Source: Owenia fusiformis
Lineage: Eukaryota > Annelida > Polychaeta > Sabellida > Oweniidae
Assembly (NCBI GenBank): GCA_903813345.2
Contig: CAIIXF020000012.1
Location: forward strand, 7,961,615-8,025,614
Length of the DNA: 64,000 bases
Direction of reading: 5' to 3'
Shown: one piece after another, positions 11,893 to 25,017 of the stretch
How the letters are laid out: the number at the start of each line of letters is the position of its first letter
Numbering within the stretch: the first letter of the stretch is position 1
Made by a program: the position numbers and the translations under genes
Notes under the pieces: model-generated
Seen by the model: the letters and a program-made list of their open reading frames with translations, nothing else
Database searches by the model: none
What the model was told of the DNA's origin: nothing

Positions 11893-11986
11893 CACAATAA
11901 AAAGGCGTTTGTAATCCATTCATTAGAAAATACATCACAATTTAGACACTTTTTAATTACATTTATTAGAGAAAATGCCACAATAA
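11893..11986 (+). terminator. Polyadenylation signals of the secreted-peptide gene
   Basis: AATAAA occurs in CACAATAAAAAGG near 11895 and again in CACAATAAAGATAC near 11981, about 100 and 185 bases after the stop codon. Either could direct 3' end formation. Confidence 0.5.
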
Positions 11987-13220
11987 AGATACTTTTGCAA
12001 GGTTAATCGGTATTTTTGTCGTTCATTATATGTATAATGTGTTAAATGCTAGTCACATTCGCTTTGAAGGCGACGATGCTGAAACTAACCAATATTGATG
12101 ACAGAATGGATATCGATATGGCGAACTTTTTGAACACACGTTTCTCTTAAACCACTCAACAAAAATGATGAGTCTGGGAATGAGTCTGGGTATCGACTTA
12201 GAAAATATTGAAAATGTTAATGTCTGAAAAACCAACTCAATCACACATATTATTAAACTTCAATGTCTTATCCTTCTTCTGAGATTACAAATATATCAAT
12301 TTGTATCACAATTGATGAAGAATATTGGCATCAAAGACCGAGCATATCACTTTGTCAGAATTGACAAAAGGCAAATATTAAATGTGAATTATTCATGCAA
12401 AAAGTTTGAAACATATCTTCCAAAACATTGGTTACTTTCTTTGTATAGACATTGAATGGTATTTCTGGATAAGTTAATTGGTGTTTATCTGGGTAATCAA
12501 GGGATTATAGTCACTCAAAGTTACTGAGCATCCAGTTTTGAGACTTCAATTGTGTTGGTGATGTTACACATATTTCAGTCAAATTCATGCTGAGCACAAC
12601 ATTTTGGTTTCAATTTTATAATCTCTATACATGTGATGAAGAGTCAGAATCAGTCAAAAAAACCAAACCGGAAAACTGTGCTCATTGTGAAAACTAAAAG
12701 TGAAGCAACTTTTTTTCTGATATTTCTTACATCAAATGGCAATCATCTTGTTTCCCCCCTTCAAATTAAACTGGCGGGAAATTCAAAAATTTGAACAAAA
12801 ATTAATCCTTAAATATATTTCAAAAATATGATTTTCTTGTTAATTCTTCATTGCTCTTAAGTTATTTCTTCTTTGTATCTCAAACATGTTGTCATTGTTT
12901 TTTTCTATGATAATGACTATTTTTTTGTTTGTTAATATACTTTTTCTGACTCTCAGCAGGGGGCTAATTATGCATCAAAGCTCTTGAAAAAGTAAATATA
13001 AGGACAGTAATAAAAACCATATTTCACATACATTTGACTGAGGGACCAAAAGGGCATATACCCGGACACATCCTTTCTGAAAATCTTACAAATTATCAAT
13101 TTAATGGCCAACTTTTGAATAGTAGCAATATAATTTGAAATAGATATACATGCTTTCATCTATATTGTTTTAAAAAACACATCAAACACTTGTTTTGTTC
13201 TTGGTATCATGTTTCCAGAG
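11987..13220. other. No gene recognised
   Basis: AT-rich DNA with only short chance frames on both strands. Confidence 0.45.
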
Positions 13221-13520
13221 TGAAATGAAACATCTTTCCGAACCTCATTGGAACAAAACGGCATAACACAACATGTTGAAGTCTCTCAATATTGTAATTG
13301 TACAAAATAAATTTTGGTTGATTTTAAAAAAGTATCTTGTTTGTGAAATAAAAGGTTTTTCTTGATTTTTATCCATTTTGGGGGATTTTATTTTAAATTT
13401 TTGAATATTTTTTTAAAATCAACCAAAAATTCCTTTGTATAACTTTAATATTGAGAGGTCTAAAAACATGTTGTATATGCTATTTTGTTCCAACAAGGTT
13501 CGGAAAGACATTTTATTTCA
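13221..13520. mobile_element. 300-bp foldback MITE (TTTCCGAACC family), intact copy
   Basis: The element is almost entirely palindromic. The left end TGAAATGAAACATCTTTCCG and the right end CGGAAAGACATTTTATTTCA are inverted, and pairing continues through GGAACAAAA, CTCTCAATATT and TTGGTTGATTTTAAAAA for about 140 bp per arm. Another copy lies at 35541-36193, enlarged by an insertion. Confidence 0.8.
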
Positions 13521-14601
13521 ATGATTGGTTTAAGAGAAAAACATTGTTGAATTCAGTTCTCCATATCGATACCTATCCGTTGTTTAGTTGTTTAGGCATA
13601 CCCAAACATTACTTTTTGTTATAAGTAACTCGATTTCGACCGCGGCCATTTTAGTCGCATTTGCTGTATGGTGAGCGTATAAACTCTCGAGGTAGAGCAA
13701 ATATGACCGAGCCATATTGGTAGGTTTAATCAATCATCTAACAGCCAACAATTTAAGGTAGAAGTTCAATGGCTATTGGGCAGTCACTTCACGCATCTGT
13801 CAATCAAAAGGTTACACACCTATCGTTTACGCCCATCACTTCATTGGGTTGGGATCAGGTTGGGATCATTGATGAGGAAGTATCCGATCAACATTTAAGT
13901 CATCTTTAGGTATGGCTGCACCTTCTGAGTGACCTTTTGGATTCAATGCAATCACACAGTGCCTTCAAATGTTCTTATATCCTAATTCTTAGAGACCTCC
14001 CTAGATAGATGTAAGGCGATCATTTTTTCCATTCAGGTGTTTAACAGTTCTCCTTTCTCCCTCTTCCAACTCATTATAAAATATTTGACTTTGATAACAC
14101 ATGTTTTGTTATACTCTTACTCACATTTTGCTGTGTTGAGAATTCATCAAATGGAAATTTGTACATCGCCTGTGGTGCTCTTGCCCAGAGGACAGAAATT
14201 AAAGTCAACTGATGTTTCACTGGGTGTTTTACTGTTGCCTTTTCTTCATTTTTTTTAATTACAAATACTAATTTTGACTTTCATTTCACGTCTTCTTTGG
14301 AATTTGCTTCTGAATTTTCCCCAAAATCTCAAGATATTATTTTGTCTCAATGTTGATTTTCCGAAAATTGGACACATTCTAAGATCATCAATGATATCAC
14401 AAATAATGATTTTTTTGTAAGAAGCTTGATATCATATTATCATCCATAGGTTTTAGAGGATTCTGCTTTTAACACCACCCTGTAGACATTAACTACTCGA
14501 CATGCATGTAAAATGATTAGGTAGCAGAGAGTTAATCAAAATATTTTCAAGCATTAGTATTTGCCTGGATAAAACTGAGTAATACAATAAAGCTTCATTG
14601 C
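13521..14601. other. No gene recognised
   Basis: AT-rich intergenic DNA. Bases 13524-13570 (TGATTGGTTTAAGAG to TGAATTCAG) recur inverted near 35348-35390, so part of this stretch is dispersed repeat. Confidence 0.4.
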
Positions 14602-14746
14602 TAATGCCTTGGTCACGTTTGCTCCGATTTTCACTACTGCTACCGGCCGATTGAGTATTTTTGTTCAAAATTGATCAAATTTGAACAAAAGACTCAATCA
14701 GCCGGGCGCCGGCCGATGGATCGGAGCAAATGTGACCCAGGCATTA
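14602..14746. mobile_element. Short palindromic MITE (GTCACATTT family), copy B
   Basis: TAATGCCTTGGTCACGTTTG at the left faces AAATGTGACCCAGGCATTA at the right. Inner arms GGCCGATTGAGT and ACTCAATC also pair. About 145 bp, noncoding, same layout as 7192-7294. The terminal TAA/TTA could be part of the TIR or of a TA/TWA target duplication. Confidence 0.75.
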
Positions 14747-14984
14747 GGTAGGGTTTATTCAAGGTTTCTGGGTCCTTTATCATCATGCCAAGTTGGTCAA
14801 GAATGCAGGTTGGTACCTAAAGCCATTGGTTATCTGAGTGTATTCGTCGTCACATTATATTTGATTCCTTGCTGGATAGAATTAATACATATCATCAATG
14901 ATATTTATGCACTCCTTTGCAATAATACTCAATATTATGATTTTTGGTTTTAGTACAATTTCCGAAATTGATAAGTACATTATG

Positions 14985-15105
14985 TTTTATCATTGGCTAA
15001 AGGGCTTTTTTAAAATATAGATGGCATCGCAAGCGTAATTGTTACAGTATGATACAATTCTACCACAGCTGCCATCTATTTATAAATCGGCTTGAAATCT
15101 ATGTG
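14985..15105. repeat. Hairpin element with ATAGATGGCA/TGCCATCTAT arms, copy 2
   Basis: GGCTAAAGGG..ATATAGATGGCA is followed by TGCCATCTATTTATAAATCGG. Related to 11314-11452 and to the ATAGATGGC strings near 51070-51240. Confidence 0.5.
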
Positions 15106-18100
15106 TTTCATACACGCAATCTACTACAAGTAACCATAATGTCTGCGGGGGGGGGGGGGTATTGGATTGACCCCAACTCAATTTTTAACTTTTTTGCAAC
15201 ATTTTTGTGCGTCTCCGTTATTTTATAGCTTGAGCCACAGATACAAGGCACCTTTCTATAAAAAAAACCCAAGTTGATTGATGGTGAAGGGACAAAGTAT
15301 GATAGTTGAAACTCGATGCCAATAAAATTGAAATTCATAAAATATTGATTGATTGATTGATATATTTTCAAAAATCACATATAATGAATACTTTGTACCT
15401 TTGATTTTCTTGACATATTCCTAAATTTTTATGCGCATTTTGGTAACATAATTAGGAGACATAATTACTAGACACATTTTACCTTTTAGATATAATTTTT
15501 ATTCTCCCCTACCCCAATTTTTCAAAATCATTTATTCGATGGATGGACCATGGCTTGGTGGTTGTTATGCAATCTAATGGACCGAAATACTATCAAATGG
15601 TACCAATTGCAAAACAAGCATTTATCTAGAATATTCTTACTATTAATGACTGATTGCATGGTATTTGTTGTTCATCTTGAAAAATGAATAGCTAAAGACA
15701 AAAAAAGTTGAACTTGAAATTGTTGATTATTCGATTTCGCGTTACTTAGTTTTAAGAGAAAATATATTATTCTTTTACAAAGCGTAACATTTTAGCACAA
15801 AAAATATTTTGAAAAAATGTACACGCCCTATGAAACGTTGACCTCGATTTGGCAAACGTTGACCTACTTTTTCAAATAATGCAATACTTTTCTGGAGAGT
15901 TATTTGAATTTGAATTGAGGTTTACAACAATACCAACATTATTGGAATCAGAGGGGTAATAAAAATTCGCAGACGGGGGGAGGGGGGGGGGGTGGTGAAG
16001 AGGTCCAAATGTTGTAGTGCGACCTAGTTAAACTTGGTGTTATAATAAAAAGATGGCAGACAGGATTAAACGGAAGGAAGAATGTCCAAAAGGCATCTCT
16101 GAGAAAAGTCGAGGATAATAAAGGGTTAAAAAGGAGGGAGGCTTTTTTGAAAAATCGTCCAATTTTCCGGATTTTTCCAAGCTGTTAAAAAATCTTGTTG
16201 TTTTTGTAATATTCCCCGGGTCTAACAACTTCAATTAGGTGTGACGGCTTGGTGTTCCGGGCAATAATAATACAGTGTTTTATTTCTGTTTCCACTGCAT
16301 ATGTTTTTTTTTGTATTTTGTAAAAGTGTCTTCAAAGAATATTTGAAATTATACAATAACAGCATTTTCACAACGACCGAGTATAACAAACAACTTGAAA
16401 TACGACGTAGATCCTCCTAAAATTAGAAACTGAACAAAAAATGTTTGACTAGAACTTTCATGTAAAATATATATAGATGCCTCATCAACTCAGAGACTTG
16501 GCAATATTAAAAAATCTAGGATATGTTTTTGGCAAACGGTACGTGACATTACAAGCATCAGTCTGGTTGGTGTACTTCGATAAATCGAAGGGGATATTTG
16601 GACTAATTTGAAGTACGCAAGGGGCATCTTGTGTGTTGATATCTAATAATTATCGAAATGGAGTATTTCTTCAAATGAAAATGCCAGCTTTTGTTCAAAT
16701 GATTATTAAACATTAAATATCTACTTTACATATTTTTCGAACGTATGCCTGTTTAACATATCCGGTTAACATAACATGTGAAGGTACTGCGAAAAGCGGT
16801 ACACCTCGAGCTCTTAGTATTTAATTTATTGCGTTTATCTGAAAATTAATTTGTAAACAACATTTTAATAATGATTTAACCACTTGCCACTTCCTATTTT
16901 TCTTTAGCTCATCAATAGTTGGGGGATGTTTGCATATATCCTGCCTTAAATGTATCCCCACCAAAAAACTTTATAGGGGATTTGTCTTGTGAATGTGCAG
17001 GTCAGTTGTGATCCATACAATAGAAGATGAGTTTAACCCTGGTGGAGGTATTCAAGTGAAGCATTTGAGCAGTGCGATGTTGCTTCATCTTTCCAATGGA
17101 TACAGTCTCAATGTTAACCCCTCGCTTCCGCGTCAATGTCAGAATGAATTTTCTTCTTATAACTTCAATGTATCAGTCCATGTTCACAGGAAATTAACGT
17201 CTATTAGCATCCTAAACCCAGTATGGCCCAGTATCACCATTAAGACTTAAGTTCAACAGTTAACTTCTCAACATTACATGTTTGATGCCGATGGTCAGAA
17301 GACTAAACCTGAGCTCAAAAGTACATATTATATTTATTTTTTGGGGTGAGATATCATGCTGTAAAACCTTTTGTTTTGTCAACCGTATATCCACGCCATG
17401 CCCCTTCGTCTGCCCCAAATATTTACACTGTGGCAAACGGGAAGCCCACGCGGCCTAAGTGTGACAGCTCCATTACGAACGAAGGTTTTTGGATGATGCT
17501 GGAGTATGTTATTTGGTCGATATGTTTTGTTTGTGGATTGTTGCGATGGTTGTAGATTATCATTGTTCTCTGTTCCTACAACTGACAAGGTTTTGAGTTT
17601 GGAAGACATTTCAACTAAAAAAATCTAACATACATATCTATGTGCTCTAGCATATTTACTGGATAGTATTTAATACTATGCTATGCTATGTTATGCTATG
17701 CTGTGCTATTACACAATGCAGTAAATGTTTTATACCTCGATATTGAATGACTGTGATGATTTACATATCACAAGAAAATTGCAACTGCAAAGTACAATTT
17801 TCATCAAATTTTTATTGATCATGTGTGAATGATATTATTGTTTTACTGTTGTTCGCTGAAATCTTCATTAAAAATGAAAACAATTTCAAACATCGATGGA
17901 TCGCTAGAAAATGCGAAGCTTTGATAACATAAGAATGTTTTTAAATCATTTTTCTTCAAAAAGAAAGTTTTTCTGTAAAGTAAAAAGCTAGAAAATGTTG
18001 AATACAATTTCAATATGGAGACGACAAGGTGAATTCGGCCATAGGTAACACCAGGCGAAAACGATTTGAATAATATTTCTTCGATATGAATTACACCATT

Positions 18101-20222
18101 CATCGTGAAGTAATATTGTCATGATATAAACAAATGCAAACTAGCATTCGTTCGATGTTATTGAAAACATAATTTTCCAATTGATCAAAGCTGATATTAT
18201 AAACATATGCTCTAATCAATGCTAGGTGTATGTATATTATTTTGCAAAAAAATTATAAAGCAGGATTAATTACATTTCATTGTTCCGGCCGGTGTCGACC
18301 TATGAGCGATCAAATCTTAATGCAGACGGGGGGGGGGATGACCCTCTCCGGATTTTCTGCCATAAACAATTATTTTACTGTTACCGTAGTAGTTATAGCT
18401 CCAGATAAAATACCATGTTTGTTGCAAAAATCGAGGTGTTGGGGCGTATAGTTGCTGAGTTAGGATATTCCTTAAGGAATTGCTTGAAAATCACACCATC
18501 TCTATGTTTTAAGAATAAAATATCAGCTGTACTATATTTTACTTTTTTTGAAAGCCATCATTTAGAGAAAGCACATTGCTTGTAAGAACTTTCTAAAGTC
18601 TCATGTTCGGTGGCTCAAGTTGTATTAAGAAATCCAATAACAGTTTTCTGCTCTAATGCTTTGGGATTCGACATTATGTCCCACTTTTTGACATATCTTT
18701 GATTTGTCATAGAACCATGACCAAACAATCGACATGATTAAGACAAATGACCAAACAATTCCGCAACATCAAAATACTTAGAATTTTTATGCTACTAGCC
18801 GACATACCATTTCAAACAACACAAAATAGGTGACATTTCAAAAACTGCAACTGCAACTGAAATGCAAAAATTACAAATCAACCCTTATGTGGATTAAGGT
18901 GTTGTCTAAAACACCATTGCATGGGGAGAGGGGGGGATCATCTGAAGGGATTCAGTATTGTAAAAACTAAGGTATCATATTATAGGTCATTCAAAACTTC
19001 CTAGAAAATGACCTAGAATACTGAATGAATAATATATCTGCAAAATACACATCCTAGTTAATACCCCTGGCTATGGTAAAGTTCAAAACTTTAGACATTC
19101 TTGGAGTATTGGCTGAGAATTTTTTTAGTGCATCTCGAGACTGGCGGCTTGTAGAAAATATTTGAGCCAGAGGTTGCAGCAATTTTTATGATTTATTTTG
19201 CTTCTAATGAAAGAAAAGTACCATTCATGCGACCCCCTGATCGACATCAGGGTTGAGAATAATCTTTAAAGGGTGACGCATATCGTTTAGCAAATCGAAC
19301 GCTCGTTTCTGGTGTTGCTCACCTTTTAGTATAAAAGGCCCGATCCCGGAATAATACTCAAAGGTTCACAGGTTCGAGGTCGTTGTGTCAACACCTCTAA
19401 CTGTTATATAGCATAAGTATAGTACAGATTGTCACACATTTATAAAAGGGTGATTTTTATTTTGACAAATCAATTCCACATTTATGGGTGAAGTTTCAGG
19501 ATCTTCTATTTGTGTATAATAAGGAAAAATTGGCATCTAAATTTCCCCATAACGTAATAGCACACAGCTTGGCATATGAAATATCCTACAAATGAAACAA
19601 AGCAGTTCTAATACAAGGATTTATATTGGCTGTTGTGCATGTATTCTTTGAACGCAATCACTCTATGGATAACGTTTTCAAAATCATTATAAACGGATTA
19701 CTTTATCTAAAAGACAATTTCAATAAACTGGATTTTACAGAACTCCCCTTATTTCTAAAAAATGGACTGATCCAGTTGACTCGCCTGGAGCCGCCATATT
19801 GTTTTTATACGGGAAGCTTATCGGAACCCTTTAAAGTGTTTTAGAAAATAGACATGACAAGGTAGGATTATGATTTTTTGATATGCTAAAGTATTTAAGT
19901 GGCACGTTAGATATGACATTTTATTATTGAAATAGTAGGTCCTGTGTTCAATGTTCGCATTATTGTTAAAAAGTCAAAATAACTTTAAAGTCATGAAAAA
20001 CAGTAAATGAATGATACAAACATATTTTCAAACTTAACTGTAGGCCTTTAATTCGTTAGGCGATTCATGCAATAAACAAACTTGTTCAGCTATGAATGTC
20101 ATTCAATGCTCTCTCTACATAAAACTTTAACGACTTCAGAGTTAATATTGCAGTACAGTCTGTACATTATACTTAACATAATTTTGTATTATCTACGCTG
20201 CGAAATAATCTTATCTCCAAAA
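15106..20222. other. Gene desert with poly-G tracts
   Basis: About 5 kb with no convincing gene. Open frames at 16993-17250 (+), 17346-17555 (+) and 17843-18103 (-) lack motifs and good splice context. Long G runs occur near 15147-15160, 15974-15992 and 18329-18339, each next to GTCTGC or GCAGAC. A TATGC(TATGC)n-like simple repeat lies at about 17675-17710. Confidence 0.45.
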
Positions 20223-21725
20223 TCACAGATTTTTCTTTTTAACAATATGTTTCATATAAAACTGAACGGCATCTTTAACTTCGTTTACATCGACGTTGAG
20301 TGTAGCTTCACAACCGAACTTTGAAGATACACCATGATAATGATGCCCGAGAGAGATTGCTAACTGTCTGTAGCATAAATTCAGATGAGGATGGTTACAC
20401 ACTATCTCGATCACAAACAAACCCGGAGTAGAAAACAAAGTGTTCGCTAGTCCAGCTCCATGTGGTGCAACAACGAGTCTGGCTTGATGGAAAAGTTTTC
20501 TCGTGTCAGAGAATGACGGAAGGTTGTCGTCTGCGTAAATAAAAAGTTCCATATCGTTCTGTTTCGCAATATTATTCAGAAATGAAGCTATTACATCATG
20601 CTGAACTAAAATTCTATGTTTGGTCCTTTTTATTAAGATGATATAGTTTTTGGGTGGTATATGTATACTTGGACTTATATATTTCTCGAACTCCCTCGAC
20701 ATCTGATATACTCCCGATTGAGGGGACTTATACATACCACAGGGCGTACCTTCCGGGAAATACACTCTAGCTGCGAGTATTGGTCCAATGTTATCACATA
20801 TTACCAGTTCAGATATATTTCTAGAGGGAAATAAAGTCTGGAGTGAAGAATTCATGAACGCAGTGCAAGCGACATATATTTTGATTTCAGAGCGATGGTC
20901 TATAAATCCAATATACCGTGATAATCTTGGTAGAGATTCCACCATTCCGTGGTAAAATGCTGCTGACCAAAATTGTGTTATTACAAATACTTCTCCGTAA
21001 CGGGGCAATTTATCCAGTTTATCTTTGATAGCCCTGATAAAATGTTTTTTGGAAGCTTGAATCGCCTCGGGTCTGGCGAGACAACTATATGGTATAACTT
21101 GCAGGTCGCCGACAAAAACTACACCATCATTCGAGATGATTCCATTTTGTATTAAATGAATGAAACTAGATACTGTCCCCAATTGGAATACTTCCTTTGT
21201 AAGTTTAAAATTTAGTGGTAATTTGAATCGCAGTTTGGGTTCAGGTCTCTGTGCAGAAAAGGTCTCCTCCATATTTGAAGTACAGGAGTTGGAATAAGGT
21301 ATATTGCCTTTGTAATCGGCAAGTGCTGTACACAAAGATTTGCTTCCTATCCATCGAAATACACCATGTCCATCTTTGTCAGAATCAGTTGTTTGAAAGA
21401 GCAGCGTTTTGATATTGTGCTCTGTGGCAATGTGGATAAAATAATCATCTCGACTTGAAGTAACGTCTTTGAATATGCCAGATTGGGGCATTGAAAAATG
21501 AGCCTCTAGAATCCCCTTCGATCTGTGTTCATCCAAATGCTGTTCTATCGTAACACGGCTATCGGAAATTGCAACGAAATGTGGATGGATGTCACCGTAG
21601 TGCCTTGAACTCTTGTATGCCGGTTTGGGAGGCTCGTTTTGTGCCGTTTCAAACATGATGAGGCTGAACACTGTTATTACTGCTAGGAAAATGATAGTCA
21701 GCATGATTTTCCTTAGATGCTTCAT
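20223..21725 (-). CDS. GT61-family glycosyltransferase, type II membrane protein
   Basis: A single-exon protein of 500 residues, counted from the first true ATG at 21725; the frame is open slightly further upstream but without an ATG. A short basic cytoplasmic tail (MKHLRK) precedes one hydrophobic segment at about 7-25, a signal anchor that would place the enzyme in the Golgi or ER with its catalytic domain in the lumen. The C-terminal third carries the family hallmark VVAPHGAGLANTLF at about 418-431, followed by a hydrophobic strand ending in EIV. GT61 enzymes (DUF563; relatives of POMGNT2, EOGT and plant xylosyltransferases) transfer sugars such as GlcNAc or xylose from UDP-sugars. The acceptor cannot be predicted here. 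At least two N-glycosylation sequons (NSS, NIS) are present. Lack of introns suggests a retroduplicated or lineage-expanded member. The frame is fully intact, so the gene is probably functional. Confidence 0.87.
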   Translation of the reverse strand: MKHLRKIMLTIIFLAVITVFSLIMFETAQNEPPKPAYKSSRHYGDIHPHFVAISDSRVTIEQHLDEHRSKGILEAHFSMPQSGIFKDVTSSRDDYFIHIATEHNIKTLLFQTTDSDKDGHGVFRWIGSKSLCTALADYKGNIPYSNSCTSNMEETFSAQRPEPKLRFKLPLNFKLTKEVFQLGTVSSFIHLIQNGIISNDGVVFVGDLQVIPYSCLARPEAIQASKKHFIRAIKDKLDKLPRYGEVFVITQFWSAAFYHGMVESLPRLSRYIGFIDHRSEIKIYVACTAFMNSSLQTLFPSRNISELVICDNIGPILAARVYFPEGTPCGMYKSPQSGVYQMSREFEKYISPSIHIPPKNYIILIKRTKHRILVQHDVIASFLNNIAKQNDMELFIYADDNLPSFSDTRKLFHQARLVVAPHGAGLANTLFSTPGLFVIEIVCNHPHLNLCYRQLAISLGHHYHGVSSKFGCEATLNVDVNEVKDAVQFYMKHIVKKKNL

Positions 21726-22221
21726 TCTAAATCCAAGTATACATAAAGACACTTTGCTATTATAATCATACACTGGCGTTTAACATATCTTAAACACCAT
21801 GCCCAGTAGCATAAAACTAACGACACACGTTTCTCTAATGTTTCTCTATATTATGGTGTTTTATTAAATCCTTTAATCAATTCCTCTGTTTTATTTTTTC
21901 TAGCGGGTGATAACACTATGACTTTTAACTATACCGATGATTTAATAAACGGCCTATACATATTGAGCGTACACGTTGATCAGTGTGTGAGTAAATATAT
22001 AGAACGAACTTATATTTTTATTCTATGCAAAAAAGAAATAGTGTAATTTTCAAGAAATTTCTTAAATAAAAATCCAAGTTTCCACCATCCTTACTTTGTC
22101 AATAAATCCCTGATCATCTTGATTTTTGTACCAAACGTGGTATTTTCTGTAGCTATCACTACTACTGGGTGTAAAGAAAACTTATCCAAAACAAATTGCC
22201 AAATCTTGGAAAATACACAAT
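21726..22221. other. 5' flank of the GT61 gene
   Basis: AT-rich DNA upstream of the minus-strand start. I see no diagnostic promoter element. Confidence 0.4.
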
Positions 22222-23909
22222 AGTAGATGGTTTAACTGCATTTTAGGGGGGTCTGGACTTCAATCTACGATGTAAACGTTTTCTTTGATATGAGAGTACC
22301 CTCGGACCATAGAATCAAATTTATCCAAAGACACACGCCAGATGGCGCTTTATATGGGAAATATTCAAAATTTTCAAAATGGCCGCCAAAAATACAACGG
22401 AGACAATATATTTTCTTCAATGCATACTATAATGATACGATTGGTGCCTAAATATACATTTTGTGGGTGAAGAATCAATTTAGTATGGGTTTGAGTCTTG
22501 AAAATTAGGAACTTCCTCTTTATATTAAAAAATTATGCCTTTTCAAAATGGCTGCCAGAGATGTAACAAAGATGATATCTTCACTTGTATACATGCTAGC
22601 GCTACAATAGTAAGATTGATGTCCAAGTATACATTAATGGGTGGTAGAATTCATTTGATAAGGTTTATAGTCTTTATTTTCCCAGTGAGGAAACTTTTGA
22701 TATGTTTTAATTGAGAAAAACAAGATCATATTTTTAAAAAATAAGCTTAACATTTTTAAAAAGTGCCAAGGTGGGATCCTAATCCATAATTTTCCAGAAA
22801 GTTGGATTCATATTTTACAATCATGGGGACTTCACTTGAAATAAAACACATTGTTTTAATAATAAACACTGTATTTATGGTCAGGAAGTACTCGTAGTGA
22901 AAGACATATTGCAGTTTAAAATCTTAAAATCTTAATCTCTTAAATGTTCAAATGAGAGAATAAGAATATCTTTCTCAATATGACAATATTCAATGCTGTA
23001 TTTGTGTACATACAACATGTCTTTTTCAAAATGGTTGCCAATCAACAACAAGCTTAATACATGTAGTTTGTTGGTTGGATTAGTGGAATACTCGGTAAAC
23101 AGAGACATCTTCCATGATTTGGTCAGAGGAGATGAAGAGGGTTCTGCAATACTGTCATAATATGCAGCCCTTGGAATATATTCCGATCTTCAAGATTTTC
23201 TCTCGTCAGAAGGTTTCTGGCCCTTTCTAGCTATAGGTACATATGTATGTCTGTCCTGCGTGGTTTCTATCTTTCACATTTCTCTCTTATGTATGTTGCA
23301 CTGCAACAACTTAAGTTGCACTACCATTGCAGATGCATGTTTATTGCAAGTTATTAAAGAGACACTGGTCTTTCTGGTGAATTTGAGTAAAAAGAATATT
23401 GAAAGATAAATACACATTTGCTGTGTTAAGCTGTGATTATTTTTAAGGCTCATAATCCAATTTGCTAGATGCGAGTAGTAACAATCTTTATTTTTGTCAT
23501 TAAAAATTCAAAATTCAGTCTAACTGATATTGAATTTGGAATCGTAATGAAAAAATGCATCAAGAAATATGGTTTTGAAATGAGTCCATCAACTTTAAAA
23601 TTGAATTTTCTTCGAAAATGTGACATTTAGGTCAGGGAGATTCCCCATAGTCCCCATGTTGTAAAACACAAAAAGTGAAACAACTTTTTTCTTATGTTGT
23701 GCAGATAATATTTTCTTGAACTGGAGATATTTTAATTTGTACAACTATCAGATACAAAAGAGTAATTTGAAATGTGATCAACTAAAAATTAAGACTATTC
23801 AATTTTAAGGGAACTTTGTAATACCCTGCAATGTTATTTCACCTGAATTAACTACCTGGTGGGGAAAATGGTAACTACCTAATTGCGTCTAAGTAATACA
23901 TAGATTTTA

Positions 23910-24861
23910 CAGGGTGACCCCAAAAAAATGCAACCCTTCATTTCTTCTATATTTTTCTTAAATGGAGGTAAATTGCTCTGAGATTCAGCACACAAGGACT
24001 TCATTCCATGTGGGATCCTCTGGCAAAGTTTTAATAATCATAGTCTTATATTGATAGAGTTATGGTTGTTTCAAAATATGCTCCAATTTCGCAGAAAACA
24101 AACTTGCAATGTTCAAGGAAACCTGTTTACAACACGGATGCATTCTTCCCCATGAGTATTGCTCAAATTTTGCAGAAATTGATTGTTGGAGTTCTGCAAT
24201 TGCGGTAGGGTTATTTTCATACACATTATCCTTTAAATAACCCTATATAAAGTCAGGGGCATTGAGATCAAGAATGTGGGATGACCATGGGTTCTCCGTC
24301 CTAGGAGAGATAATCTTCTCATAGAAATGACTAGTGAGCCAGGCTAATTGCTATCATTAGAAGTGTGAGGAGTAGCTCCATCCTTCTAGAACCACTGTTC
24401 TTGTCTATTGAAGCCTCTATGTCACTCAAGAACTGCCTAGAACTTCCTGGGAATGCCAATATTGCGCTGTGTGTTAACAGTAACAGTGTTGCCATTATTA
24501 ACCTCAAACCAAAATGGGCTGATGATTTCATGTTTGGAAATTGGCAGCCCAAGCTGTGCATTTAACAGAATGAAGGGGCCTTCGAAGCACTTCATCTTGA
24601 ATTTGTAATCCCAGAACACATTATTTCTTGAGTTTACATGTTCAGAAAGAAGGGAATGTGATTCATCCGAAAACCTAACATTGAAAATGGGGCATATTTT
24701 GGAACGACCATAACTCTACCAATATAAGACTATGATTATTGAAACTTTGCCAGAGGATCCCACATTGAATGAAGTTCCTGTGTGCCAAATTTCAGAGCAA
24801 TTAACCTCCATTTAAGAAAAATATTGAAGAAACGGAGGGTTGCATTTTTTGGGTCACCCTG
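23910..24861. mobile_element. Decayed Tc1/mariner-superfamily element
   Basis: TIRs start CAGGGTGACCCCAAAAAAAT and are followed by about 170 bp of further inverted similarity. The element is flanked by TA at 23908-23909 and 24862-24863, the target duplication expected for this superfamily. It lies inside the 22222-26032 foldback element. Length is 952 bp, shorter than an autonomous mariner. Confidence 0.82.
24090..24620 (-). pseudogene. Mariner-type transposase remnant
   Basis: On the minus strand, fragments of a mariner-like DDE transposase can be read in more than one frame with stops between them. FWFEVNNGNTVTVNTQR near 24510-24560 corresponds to the strand after the first catalytic residue. 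ENPWSSH..LDLNAPDFI then GYLKDNVYENNPT near 24180-24290 corresponds to the block around the last catalytic residue and the following WGY..SKVY-type segment. Stops and shifts show it is inactive. Confidence 0.75.
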
Positions 24862-24929
24862 TACATTCCCAAAAATGTAGATTTTGAAGCTAATTTTATG
24901 AAATATTATGCCCAGAAGTAAAGAAACTT

Positions 24930-25017
24930 TTAACAAAGATACAATTTTTGTTAGCAAAGATACAATCTTTGTTAGCAAAGGTACAATCTTTATTAGCAAA
25001 GATACAAGCTTTGTTAT
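24930..25017. repeat. 21-bp tandem repeat, about 4 copies
   Basis: Units of the type AGCAAAGATACAATCTTTGTT repeat at 21-base spacing (for example 24954, 24975, 24996). The 21-base period keeps a frame open on the minus strand (repeated LLTKIVS), which is not a real gene. Confidence 0.8.

Noticed and set aside
16993-17250. 85-residue plus-strand frame
   Set aside because: No recognisable motif, no splice context and composition like surrounding noncoding DNA.
19360-19400. Possible tRNA T-arm (GGTTCGAGG)
   Set aside because: No matching acceptor, D or anticodon stem could be fitted around it.
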